Source: Linyphia triangularis (lineage: Eukaryota; Arthropoda; Arachnida; Araneae; Linyphiidae). From it: 64,000 nucleotides of DNA. The stretch lies in the NCBI GenBank assembly GCA_963978545.1, contig OZ021726.1, positions 51,815,959-51,879,958 of the forward strand, in the 5' to 3' direction. How positions within the stretch are numbered: the stretch's first letter is position 1; each line of letters begins with the position of its first letter. The position numbers were made by a program, and so were the translations under genes. The notes below the pieces were generated by a model that searched no databases, was not told the origin of the DNA, and worked only from the letters and a program-made list of their open reading frames with translations. This document shows, in pieces, positions 46,795 through 55,928 of this stretch.

Positions 46795-46866
46795 GGGCCC
46801 CGTCTCGTGACGTCACACAGGAAAATAAGTCGATTGCTCGGGCCTGTTTACTTAGAGATGGCCTTG
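46795..46866 (-). repeat. Right terminal inverted repeat of the P-like element
   Basis: Reverse complement of the left terminus with scattered differences. TGACGTCA lies at 46808-46815. The promoter for the transposase frame would lie between here and 45905, but I see no clear TATA box. Confidence 0.8.
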
Positions 46867-46873
46867 TCCTATG

Positions 46874-47341
46874 TGACAATGGTTACTGTATTGATACGAA
46901 GAATATTATTGTTTTCTTTTATTCTATAAGTAAAGAGTTCGGAAGATGTTTTTGGACGATACTCAGTCCTATATTTTAAATCGTGAATTTAGGAAATGAA
47001 TTTCTAATATAAAACTAATTTATAGTCCAGATTTTTTGATAAAAAAGCATCTATAGCTATGATTAAAGCCTAGCTATAATTTAAATGTAAGCAACAAAAT
47101 ATAATATAAGCATAATATATTTTGTTTTTCTTTTTTGTTCATCCACAAAGTAAAAAGAAACATAATATTTTTTGACTTAAGGCGTTATCCATGAATATTA
47201 ATTCTTACGAAACCAAAAGAATTCATAACTTTTCTAATTCCGTTTGTGTCCAGCGTAAAGTTTATTTTCATTAAAACAAATCAATTTGAATTCTTTGATA
47301 TTTTTTTCTTGTTAAGATTATTTGGCACTGTTTCAAAGAAA
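46874..47341. other. AT-rich flank between the P-like element and Gypsy-2
   Basis: Nothing seen. Confidence 0.5.
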
Positions 47342-47552
47342 CTATTGTTGCACAAATTGTCTGTTTATATTGTAAATAGTGACGTATTATTTCAAAATTC
47401 TATTGTAATTTATTTTTATCTTATTTTATTTATTAATTAATAGCGATTATACAAGTTAGAAAAAGGTGGCAACACCTAAAGCATTCGAGAAGTTTCGAGA
47501 TATTTCGTTTCTATGAATTGGCTGGAAATTTCGAGAATGTCTCACGCGCTTG

Positions 47553-47560
47553 TATATAAG
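47553..47560 (+). promoter_or_regulatory. Gypsy-2 LTR TATA box
   Basis: TATATAAG in the middle of the LTR, the usual place for the RNA polymerase II core promoter. The same motif in the 3' LTR is at 53154-53161. Confidence 0.7.
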
Positions 47561-47719
47561 AGACTGCAGAACGGGAAAGTTTTCAGATTGACTTTGGATT
47601 TCGATGAAAGCTTATCGCTTTGTTTACCTATTGGAGTGAGCTTGAATAATCGCTGAATTCGAAGTTGTTTTTGTTGAAGCTTGTGTTGAAGCTTGGGAGT
47701 AATTAAACTGTTGCCTGTG

Positions 47720-47755
47720 AATAAATTTTTGTGAGTTTTCTGAAGAGAGAATAAA
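47720..47755 (+). terminator. Gypsy-2 LTR polyadenylation signals
   Basis: AATAAA at 47720-47725 and at 47750-47755. The copies used for 3' end formation would be those in the 3' LTR at 53321-53326 and 53351-53356. Confidence 0.6.
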
Positions 47756-47811
47756 TACTTTTAAACCGTGAAAACTGTGCCATCATTGCCTCAGTGGAAA
47801 AATTCATAACA

Positions 47812-47830
47812 GTGGTGTCAGAAGTGGGAT
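47812..47830 (+). promoter_or_regulatory. Gypsy-2 primer-binding site, tRNA-Leu-like
   Basis: Directly after the LTR stands GTGGTGTCAGAAGTGGGAT. TGGTGTCAGAAGTGGGAT is complementary to a tRNA 3' end ATCCCACTTCTGACACCA, as in metazoan tRNA-Leu (established knowledge). Confidence 0.75.
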
Positions 47831-47999
47831 CTCGTAATTTTGAATGCCGACAACTAGAGGAATGATGGAAGACCAAATGAAGCAGTTGATGGAAATGATT
47901 GTTGGAATGAAGGCCCAACAGGAAACCACCGCCGCCGAAATAAAAGCTGGACAAGAATCAACCGCTGCTGAAATAAAAGCCGGACAAGAATCAACCCCC

Positions 48000-48161
48000 G
48001 CTACAATCGCCGCTGGTCAAGCCCGTCAAGAAACGACAAATGCCGAACTCGCCGCTACAATCGCCGCTGGTCAAGCCCGTCAAGAAACGACAAATGCCGA
48101 ACTCGCCGCTACAATCGCCGCTGGTCAAGCCCGTCAAGAAACGACAAATGCCGAACTCGCC
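48000..48161 (+). repeat. Three tandem 54-bp repeats within gag
   Basis: Units 48000-48053, 48054-48107 and 48108-48161, each encoding ATIAAGQARQETTNAELA, are nearly identical at the DNA level. A 33-bp repeat lies just upstream at about 47935-48000. Confidence 0.93.
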
Positions 48162-49261
48162 GCTGCAATCGCCACCTGCCGAGAATCCACATCAGCAGCT
48201 ATAATTGGGATTAAAGAAGAGATGAAAACCGAGCTAGCCTCAATGGTAGAATCTACAATTATGGAGACAACATCATCGGTCCTGCATTCCGTGAAAGAAG
48301 ACGTTCTCATTGCTGTAAGGGATGAAATGGAAGAAAAGGTATCTACCATAGAAAGAGAAATCACGACTGCTAGAAATGAAATGAAAGAAGAAGTTTCCAC
48401 CCTGAAAAAAGAGCAGGGAAGGTTTATTGACGCTATGGAAGAGAAACTTTGAAAACTGGAAATTCGCGGTACTGTGGCAGCTGCATCACCGAACTGGGAG
48501 GAGGTTTCCACTGCAGTTTTAGCACCACGTTCCAACATCAAAGTGGCCACTTTTGATGGAAAGTCTTCCTGGCGCGTTTATCAAACGCAGTTTGAAATTA
48601 TTGCTTCTGCGAATGGTTGGGACGATACTTCGAAGGCATTCCATCTCGCAGCATCTCTTCGAGGTGAAGCTGCTGACATTTTACAGACACTACCTGAAGA
48701 GAAGCGGGGAGAATTCGTGGCGCTGGCAAGTGCGTTGGAGTTAAGGTTTGGGGAGCAGCATCTAAAGGATTACAACAGACTGCAATTGAAAGTGAGACAG
48801 CAGAAGGCCAATGAAACTCTTCAAGAATTGGCATCGGATATAGAAAGACTGTCGCTCCTCGCTTTCCCAGACTGTCCCTCGGACGTACGAGATAACCTGT
48901 CTCTTCAGTATTTCGTGGATGCCATCAAAGATCCCGACATACAGCAAGCTACCAGGATGTCAGACATCAAAGATCTGAAGTCCACCCTCGTCTATGCCAT
49001 GAGAGTAGAAGCCGCACAGCAAGCTTCTAGAAAAGACCGGCGTTTCGTACGTGGAACATTGGCAGGCGATTCCTCTGAACTTTTCACGAAGAAGTTTCAA
49101 GAACTGGAAAACAAGATGGAGCGAATTATGAGAAATATTCCTGGCTCAAGGGATCGAAAAACTAGAGTGGTTTGTTGGCTCTGCAACCGGGAAGGACATT
49201 TCAGACGTGATTGCCCTGAATTGGACAGGAGAGGGGACAGACCCTCGTCCGAACCTCAGCA

Positions 49262-49268
49262 GTTAAAC
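49262..49268 (+). promoter_or_regulatory. Probable -1 ribosomal frameshift site GTTAAAC
   Basis: In the gag frame the sequence reads CAG TTA AAC TAA, so the heptamer G TTA AAC ends immediately before the gag stop. The pol frame is exactly -1 and is open from 49220. GTTAAAC is an experimentally known slippery heptamer in nidoviruses (established knowledge). A GC-rich segment with a small possible hairpin (GGCG/CGCC, 49290-49302) follows. Confidence 0.7.
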
Positions 49269-49375
49269 TAAAGAGCGGCTATCTCGCGAGGCGGAGGTCG
49301 CCGTGTAGAGCAGGTGGTGCCCCACTCAGCCTCTATCAAATCTCATCCCTTCAAGGAGGAAACCATGGTTTATTC

Positions 49376-52300
49376 GTGGAGGGCAAGATCAATGGAACTC
49401 TCTGTCGTCTAATAGTTGACTCAGGGGCAAATGTAACCATCTTACGGACGGATGTAGCCCGGCGCCTGGACAGCCAACCTCTTTACACGGCGCCTTCAAT
49501 TTCACTACAAACTGTGACTGGTGACAAAATTTCTGTGCATGGGAAATTAAATGTCAACATCTCTTTTGGATTTCACACCTACACTCACACCGTTTACGTC
49601 GCTGAAATTATTGACCCATGTATTCTTGGATTGGACTTTTTAAAGAAAAATGGAATTACTTTGAATTTCGAGAAAGGCGAGCTTCAAACAGTGAAAGAAG
49701 AAGTTCCATTGTTCGGTTTGGACTCGGACTCGGAAGAGCCGTGTGCATATCGAATAGTAGCTCTTGAAGACATCACCATCCCCTCCATGACAGATTTGGT
49801 TGTAAAAGGTTCAACAGAGCTCCCGAAGGCCTTCCGATTCGGAGTAACGAACTTCCCATCATCGAATAGCGTCCCGAAAGGAGTGCTTGTAGGAGCGACG
49901 CTTGTGGATCTCTCTCAAGAGGTGGTGCATGTGAGAATGGCCAACATCGGTGATTCTAAGAGAGTTATCAAGAAAGGAGAAGAAATTGCCACTTGCACAC
50001 CCGTTACAAGCATCGAACGAGGATCGAAGGAGCTTCCGACCGCACCACCCGTGGATTTAGTGGACCAGCTTCTCGAGGACTCTCGGTTGGAAAGAAGGCA
50101 AGAGAAAATTGTCGGAAACCTTATAAAAGAATTTCAGGACGTTTTCTCCATGTCATCGAAAGATGTAGGAAGAACGAAGCTTACACAACATCGAATTGAC
50201 ACCGGGACCCATTTACCGATTAAACAACATCCTCGAAGACTTCCATTTGCAAAACAAGAGGAGGTCGGGAGATTGTTACATGAAATGGAAGATAATAGAG
50301 TTATCGAACCCTCCTCAAGTCCATGGGCCTCTCCAATCGTACTCGTTCGAAAGAAGGATGGTTCCACCAGGTTTTGTGTGGATTACCGGAAGCTGAACGA
50401 AATTAAGAAAAAGGACAGCTACCCTCTGCCAAGAATTGATGACACTTTGGATACTCTATCAGGGAACCAGTGGTTTTCGACTTTGGATTTGAAGAGTGGA
50501 TACTGGCAAGTGGAGATACATCCCGACGATCGTGAGAAGACTGCCTTCACTACCGGCCAAGGATTATGGCAGTTTCAAGTTATGCCGTTTGGCTTGTGTA
50601 ATGCACCGGCTACGTTCGAGCGACTAATGGAGACTGTGCTTAGAGGACTTTCCTACGAGACCTGTCTGGTATATTTGGACGATATCATTATCACCGGGCG
50701 GAGTTTTGATCAACACTTGCAAAATGTGAAGAACGTGTTCTTGAAGCTTAGGGAAGCCCACTTGAAACTTAGCCCATCAAAATGTAAGCTCTTTAGGCGG
50801 AAAGTCAATTATCTCGGACACATCATCTCATCCGATGGAGTAAGCACAGATCCAGCCAAGATCCATGCTGTGCAAATTTGGTCTCGACCGCAAGACGTTC
50901 ATCAATTGCGAAGCTTCCTAGGCCTGTGCACGTATTACCGTAGATTTGTGAAGGGATTCTCCAAGATCGCCAGACCTTTGCATCGACTAACAGAGAGCAA
51001 GCAGAAGTTCCTGTGGACTGCCGACTGTGACGACTCCTTCAATCAACTGAAGAACGCTTTAACATCCGCGCCTGTTTTGGCTTTTCCCGATGTTAACAAG
51101 GACTTTATTCTGGATACAGACGCCAGCAATGAGGGAGTGGGCGCCGTTCTTTCCCAGGAAATTGAAGGACAGGAGAAAGTCATCGCTTATTTTAGTAAGA
51201 GCCTGTCAAGATCAGAGCGGAACTACTGCGTCACAAGAAAGGAGTTACTGGCAATAGTAAAGGCCGTTGAACACTTTCATCATTACTTGTACGGCCGAAA
51301 ATTCCTTTTAAGAACTGATCATGCGTCTCTGACTTGGTTGCTAAATTTCAAGAATACAGAGGGACAAATAGCAAGGTGGATCCAGCGCCTGCAGGAATAC
51401 GACATGGATATCCATCACAGAAAAGGAACGTTCCATGGAAATGCAGACGCTCTTTCTAGAAGACCATGTCCGGAGAATTGTCGATTTTGTTCCAATGCCG
51501 AGTCTAAGTTTGGGGTTAACACATCGGCCGTTCGGAAAATAACTACCAACTCAATTACTTCAGACTTGGACCCTTGGAGTGACCAGAATGTTCGAAAAAG
51601 TCAGGTCGAAGATCAGGACTTGAAACCTCTCATTGAATTCATGGAAGCAGCTACCGGAAAACCCAGTTGGCAGGAAATTGCATGCTATAGCCCAATAATG
51701 AAGAGATATTGGGCTATGTGGGACTCTTTGCACTTGAAGAATGGAGTACTCTACCGTCGATGGGAGTCCGATGATGGCAAAAGCTTCCGGTGGCAATTAA
51801 TCCTTCCAAGTTCTAGAGTTACCAACGTTCTAGAAGAACTTCACAGCAGTTCTACTGGAGGACATTTTGGTGTCACGAAAACTCTTCAGAAAGTCAGGGA
51901 GAGATTCTTCTGGGACAAAGCAAAATCCGACGTGGAGAAGTGGTGCAAGTCCTGTGATGCATGCAATTCACGAAAGGGACCGAAGACCCGAACTCGTGGA
52001 AAGTTGCAACGTTACAACGTAGGAGCACCATTCGAAAGAATTGCTTTAGACGTCTTAGGCCCCCTACCTCACACAACTAACGGCAACAAATACATCCTAG
52101 TTGTCATGGACTACTTTAGCAAGTGGCCAGAAGCATACGCGATTCCGGATCAGGAAGCCACAACCGTAGCAGAAGTCCTCGTACGGAATTGGATCTCCAG
52201 ATTTGGCGTACCCCTGCTGATACATTCCGATCAGGGGACGAACTTCAACTCTGCCGTCTTCACTGGGCTGTGTGACTTGCTCGACATGGAAAAGACTCGT

Positions 52301-52705
52301 ACAACTCCCCTGCACCCACAATCCGATGGAATGGTTGAACGATTTAATAGAACGATTCTGAATCATCTCTCCTTGTTTGTTTCCAAGAACCAGCAAGATT
52401 GGGATCAGAAACTTCCATTGTTCCTTTTGGCCTACAGAAGTGCTACTCACGAGACCACCGGATATACACCATCTCAAATGATTTTCGGAAGAGACCTTAG
52501 ACTACCCTGCGACCTCCTCTTTGGACGACCACCGGACACCCCTTCCTCGCCTGTCCAGTATCTAGATGATCTCCAGGCACGTTTGGAAGCCGTGCATCGG
52601 TTCGCCAGAGAAAGAATCAACATCATGACAAAGCGCATGAAGGTCCGCTACGATGCCAAGGCCACGGAACGTTCATTCCAGGAAGGTGTGGTTATGGAAT
52701 CCTAA
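49376..52705 (+). CDS. Gypsy-2 pol: protease, reverse transcriptase, RNase H, integrase
   Basis: An 1109-codon frame counted from a GTG at 49376. The frame is open from 49220 and encodes NHGLFVEGKING before this point, so translation most likely enters by -1 frameshift from gag rather than starting here. Domains (numbered from 49376): aspartic protease DSG at 15-17; RT with VDYRKLN and YLDD at 433-436; RNase H with DTDAS at 580-584; integrase zinc finger with the CKSCDAC cysteines; integrase catalytic D892, D952 and E988, spacing DD35E. All catalytic residues are present. The frame ends VVMES with TAA at 52703-52705, but a 1-nt-type frame change just before this cuts off the integrase C-terminal GPY/F segment, which continues in another frame to 52841. 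It would act in the Gag particle and nucleus. Confidence 0.95.
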   Translation: MEGKINGTLCRLIVDSGANVTILRTDVARRLDSQPLYTAPSISLQTVTGDKISVHGKLNVNISFGFHTYTHTVYVAEIIDPCILGLDFLKKNGITLNFEKGELQTVKEEVPLFGLDSDSEEPCAYRIVALEDITIPSMTDLVVKGSTELPKAFRFGVTNFPSSNSVPKGVLVGATLVDLSQEVVHVRMANIGDSKRVIKKGEEIATCTPVTSIERGSKELPTAPPVDLVDQLLEDSRLERRQEKIVGNLIKEFQDVFSMSSKDVGRTKLTQHRIDTGTHLPIKQHPRRLPFAKQEEVGRLLHEMEDNRVIEPSSSPWASPIVLVRKKDGSTRFCVDYRKLNEIKKKDSYPLPRIDDTLDTLSGNQWFSTLDLKSGYWQVEIHPDDREKTAFTTGQGLWQFQVMPFGLCNAPATFERLMETVLRGLSYETCLVYLDDIIITGRSFDQHLQNVKNVFLKLREAHLKLSPSKCKLFRRKVNYLGHIISSDGVSTDPAKIHAVQIWSRPQDVHQLRSFLGLCTYYRRFVKGFSKIARPLHRLTESKQKFLWTADCDDSFNQLKNALTSAPVLAFPDVNKDFILDTDASNEGVGAVLSQEIEGQEKVIAYFSKSLSRSERNYCVTRKELLAIVKAVEHFHHYLYGRKFLLRTDHASLTWLLNFKNTEGQIARWIQRLQEYDMDIHHRKGTFHGNADALSRRPCPENCRFCSNAESKFGVNTSAVRKITTNSITSDLDPWSDQNVRKSQVEDQDLKPLIEFMEAATGKPSWQEIACYSPIMKRYWAMWDSLHLKNGVLYRRWESDDGKSFRWQLILPSSRVTNVLEELHSSSTGGHFGVTKTLQKVRERFFWDKAKSDVEKWCKSCDACNSRKGPKTRTRGKLQRYNVGAPFERIALDVLGPLPHTTNGNKYILVVMDYFSKWPEAYAIPDQEATTVAEVLVRNWISRFGVPLLIHSDQGTNFNSAVFTGLCDLLDMEKTRTTPLHPQSDGMVERFNRTILNHLSLFVSKNQQDWDQKLPLFLLAYRSATHETTGYTPSQMIFGRDLRLPCDLLFGRPPDTPSSPVQYLDDLQARLEAVHRFARERINIMTKRMKVRYDAKATERSFQEGVVMES

Positions 52706-52841
52706 ACGTCGGAAAGGACTCTCCCCTAAGCTCCAGACGAACTGGGAAGGGCCGTATGTGGTCCTTAAGAAGATCAACGACGTAGTGGTAAGGATTCAAC
52801 GGACACCCTCCTGTAAACCTAGAGTTGTACATAACAATTGA
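52675..52841 (+). pseudogene. Displaced C-terminus of the Gypsy-2 integrase
   Basis: In the frame ending at 52841 the sequence reads KVWLWNPKRRKGLSPKLQ, then WEGPYVVLKKINDVV and PRVVHNN, i.e. the integrase C-terminal domain with its GPY motif. It is out of frame with pol, so a small indel near 52680-52690 separates it. Its end is close to the expected pol terminus. Confidence 0.85.
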
Positions 52842-52933
52842 TGAATTGCAACAGTGATTGCAACAGTGAATTACAACAGTGATTGAATTGCCTTTCCTCT
52901 TAAGGACTTCACTGCCCGGGACGTGCAGTCTTT

Positions 52934-52946
52934 AAGAAGGGGGAAA
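52934..52946 (+). promoter_or_regulatory. Gypsy-2 polypurine tract
   Basis: AAGAAGGGGGAAA directly before the 3' LTR, the expected plus-strand primer. Confidence 0.88.
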
Positions 52947-53412
52947 TGTTGCACAAATTGTCTGTTTATATTGTAAATAGTGACGTATTATTTCAAAATT
53001 CTATTGTAATTTATTTTTATCTTATTTTATTTATTAATTAATAGCGATTATACAAGTTAGAAAAAGGTGGCAACACCTAAAGCATTCGAGAAGTTTCGAG
53101 ATATTTCGTTTCTATGAATTGGCTGGAAATTTCGAGAATGTCTCACGCGCTTGTATATAAGAGACTGCAGAACGGGAAAGTTTTCAGATTGACTTTGGAT
53201 TTCGATGAAAGCTTATCGCTTTGTTTACCTATTGGAGTGAGCTTGAATAATCGCTGAATTCGAAGTTGTTTTTGTTGAAGTTTGTGTTGAAGCTTGGGAG
53301 TAATTAAACTGTTGCCTGTGAATAAATTTTTGTGAGTTTTCTGAAGAGAGAATAAATACTTTTAAACCGTGAAAACTGTGCCATCATTGCCTCAGTGGAA
53401 AAATTCATAACA
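52947..53412 (+). repeat. Gypsy-2 3' LTR
   Basis: Same length as the 5' LTR, with one substitution seen (53281). Confidence 0.97.
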
Positions 53413-53416
53413 CTAT

Positions 53417-55518
53417 GCTGACACACAAACTTCTTCCTGAAATTAAATTCATATATAATAAATCTCTATAAAATGAATAGTCACAATTAAATGTACATGT
53501 ATAAATAAGGTGAGTGTGTGTGTGGGGGGGGGGGGGATGCTTGATTCTCCATTGAATAACTGAAAATTTCATTTTAATGAGCCTAAAAAAAGGTTTCCTT
53601 AATAAAATAAACACCAAGTTTTCAAAAATTGGGCTTTGTTAAGTTCTCACAGATGGCGCCACTATTCCAATTTTTAATTCATTATTAAAAATTAGGTTCG
53701 TATTTATTGATACGCATAATACAGTTTTGAAATCACAAACTAATTGAGTGCGACTATACAATTATCACACTTCACAAAAATATTATAATAATCAGGAATA
53801 ATTTACCAGAAAACACAGTTTTCTCCTATTGACAAAAATTGAATTTCATTCGGTAGGAAGATTGCCAAAATCGTCCACCGAAATTTTCTTCATACAATGA
53901 TTTGACATTGCTTATAAATAAAAACAATAACTTCATTTTTTTTTTTTTTTTTATAATTACATTTTTAAAAACAAAATTCAAGTTTGCTAGTCAATCCACA
54001 ATCAGCATATTCTTGATTTTGACCGCAATTTTTTTGTGGGCGTGGCTTCCAATTTTGTCAACGCCCTATTCTCCGTCTGACAGGAAAATTGACCAATGGC
54101 GCGTTTTATTCTCTTTAACGGTTTGAAATGAAGTGAACTATGCTTAAATGCGACCGGAATGCCCCAGCGTCGTGAGTATTCAAGGGTACACACCCTTGGC
54201 GGGTTTTTAGCGTTTTAGAGGGTAGTTTATTCTCAATGTTATTAATAAATGGTTACTGATTAGGAACCTAAACCAGGGGTAGTAATAAATGACACAAGCA
54301 TATAAATTTAAACACTTTATTTCTTACATGTTAATATTTATAAGTTACTTAAGGAAGAAGAAACACTTTGAATGAGGAATAAAAATGTGAACAATATTTA
54401 CATGTACTTTTCATTGGCTAGGACTTTTTTTAGAAAGTCTTTTCCGGTTTTAATCTTGTTGTAAAAATCTTCTCAAGTTAATCCATGCGTTATTAATTTT
54501 ACTTGTCATCAAGCCTTTAACCTTAGATTCCTTCATCAAACCCCTATCATCAAACCCCTATCATCAGTCCATGCGTTGTTCATCAAAGAAACTACTCTCT
54601 CAACTGGTCACGATTGGCGAGACAAGGCGATGCGTTGACAATATTATTAACAGACCATCATTCTTCTATAATTTTCACTTTTCATACAGTACAGAAATAA
54701 ATGACAAAATAATTATCTTAAATAATCCTCCACAATTAATTATTTTTAGACTTTTTTGGTCACCATTAAGCATACAAACCTACCAACCAATCAAATGATG
54801 TGTATTTAAGTATCATATATTTAACTTCAACCATAAATGATATTGGAATTTTCATAATATTAATATTTTATAAGACAATTAAATAATTTATACATCTAGT
54901 TTGAAAGGAGTAATATACTAGGTGGAGGTTTAAAACACACGCACGCATGCACACACACATTAAAAATTGTGTCAAGTCCCATTGTCACGTTGGAACAAAA
55001 GGTTCACTTCTCTTTTAGATTTTATTACTAATAATGAAAATTGTAGACCTAATTACTAATAATGAAAATTATTATTTTTTTGATTATTTGAATAAAAAGA
55101 GAATCAAATATCAATTGTAGTTTGATTAAGATAAGAAAAATCATTTTTTCCCCCTGTTTTCAGAAATGTTATATATTGTTTAATCCATAATAAAAATACA
55201 TATATTCTTGTATCCGGCCCGCGAATAGCTCCAACTTAAGTCATACGGCCCGCCTCTAAAAGGTAATAGCGAACGCTGCTTTATATAAATATACGAACAT
55301 GATATGATGAAAATGAACTTTTTTTGGTTCTCCATTCTTGGTACTGTATTGCTACAACACAAGTTAAAAGTATGCAGTGAATGCAGAAAAGACCAAATTT
55401 GCGCATCTAGTATAATCAAAACCACTTTTTATGTATTATTAGAGATAGCTAAATAATAACAAGAAATCACGTCGATTTAAACAATAACATTACTTTTAGG
55501 ATGACGCAATAAAATACT
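53417..55518. other. AT-rich stretch with R3 and small repeats
   Basis: G run at about 53524-53537; a short repeat of CATCAAACCCCTAT at 54535-54570. A block at 55370-55490 (GAATGCAGAAAAGACC...AATAATAA) resembles 63235-63335. No supported gene. Confidence 0.5.
54030..54200 (+). repeat. R3 dispersed repeat, copy 2
   Basis: CCAATGGCGCG, TAACGGTTTGAAATGAAGTG and AACTATGCTTAAATGCGACC match the copy at 43950-44110 in inverted orientation. Confidence 0.65.
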
Positions 55519-55523
55519 GGACA

Positions 55524-55747
55524 TGTTTGAGCGAGTTAAGTTAAAATAATTGTGGACTGTATTAATAGGTTAATTTTTTAATTACTAAATGACGAGCCAT
55601 AGTTTGGCTAGTGTCAATACAAAGCGCTTCGAAAAATAGAAGACTGCAGTTTCAAAAACAACCACGCAGGGTTGCCGGAGAAAAAAAGTTCTCCAAGGCT
55701 CCAAGAGCTGTGGAGATTCAGCCAAGGGAAAAGAGAACTGCAGAACA
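55524..55747 (-). repeat. BEL 3' LTR
   Basis: 224 bp. On the minus strand it starts TGTTCTGCAGTTCTC and ends CTCGCTCAAACA. It differs from the 5' LTR by one clear substitution and a short rearranged segment (about 55690-55712). Confidence 0.93.
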
Positions 55748-55928
55748 TCCCGGCTGGCGTTGAAATATAGAGATATTTCAAGGAAAATACAATTTTTTTG
55801 AAATAATATATACATAAGGTATATGCAATGATAGAAAGAGTAAATACAACTACTATAAAATTAGTATAAGCAAAAGTACAAAAATATGTCTTTAAACAAA
55901 ATAGAAAATAAAGTTTAATAAAAGACAA

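Larger units (their letters stand above)
44513..46866 (-). mobile_element. THAP/P-superfamily DNA transposon, internally deleted
   Basis: Inverted termini: the left starts CAAGGCTATCTCTATGTG and the right, reverse-complemented, starts CAAGGCCATCTCTAAGT. Both carry AACAGGCC and TGACGTCACGA(A/G)ACGGGGCC further in. TCCTATG flanks both sides (44506-44512 and 46867-46873), agreeing with the 8-bp TSD of P elements at seven of eight positions. Inside, on the minus strand, are a THAP domain frame and a conserved transposase C-terminus, but the central catalytic part is missing. At 2354 bp it resembles internally deleted P derivatives and is probably non-autonomous. Confidence 0.87.
47346..47811 (+). 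repeat. Gypsy-2 5' LTR
   Basis: Starts TGTTGCACAAATTG and ends TTCATAACA. It contains a TATA-like TATATAAG and two AATAAA signals. Confidence 0.97.
47844..49271 (+). pseudogene. Gypsy-2 gag, interrupted by one in-frame TGA
   Basis: One reading frame from the ATG at 47844 to TAA at 49269-49271, broken only by TGA at 48450-48452. The N-terminal part (202 codons) is glutamine/glutamate/alanine-rich, with an 11-residue repeat (AAEIKAGQEST) and three 18-residue repeats (ATIAAGQARQETTNAELA), and then a predicted coiled coil. The part after the stop has a capsid-like helical region (WRVYQTQFEIIA...LQELASDIERL) and a CX2CX4HX4C zinc knuckle, CWLCNREGHFRRDC, near 49180. Frame and content run through the stop, so I read it as a nonsense change (possibly from CGA) or, less likely, a readthrough codon. 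Gag would form the particle and bind RNA. Confidence 0.85.
47346..53412 (+). mobile_element. Gypsy-2: full-length Ty3/Gypsy retrotransposon with a 4-bp TSD
   Basis: Two 466-bp LTRs (47346-47811 and 52947-53412) flank PBS, gag, pol and PPT. CTAT is duplicated at 47342-47345 and 53413-53416. The LTRs differ at one position only (C at 47680, T at 53281), so the insertion is young. Gag and pol are separate overlapping frames, unlike Gypsy-1. The copy carries an in-frame TGA in gag and a frameshift near the end of pol, and so is probably inactive. Confidence 0.97.

Noticed and set aside
47703..47954. Minus-strand frame over the 5' LTR end and gag start of Gypsy-2
   Set aside because: A shadow of the gag coding strand and LTR.
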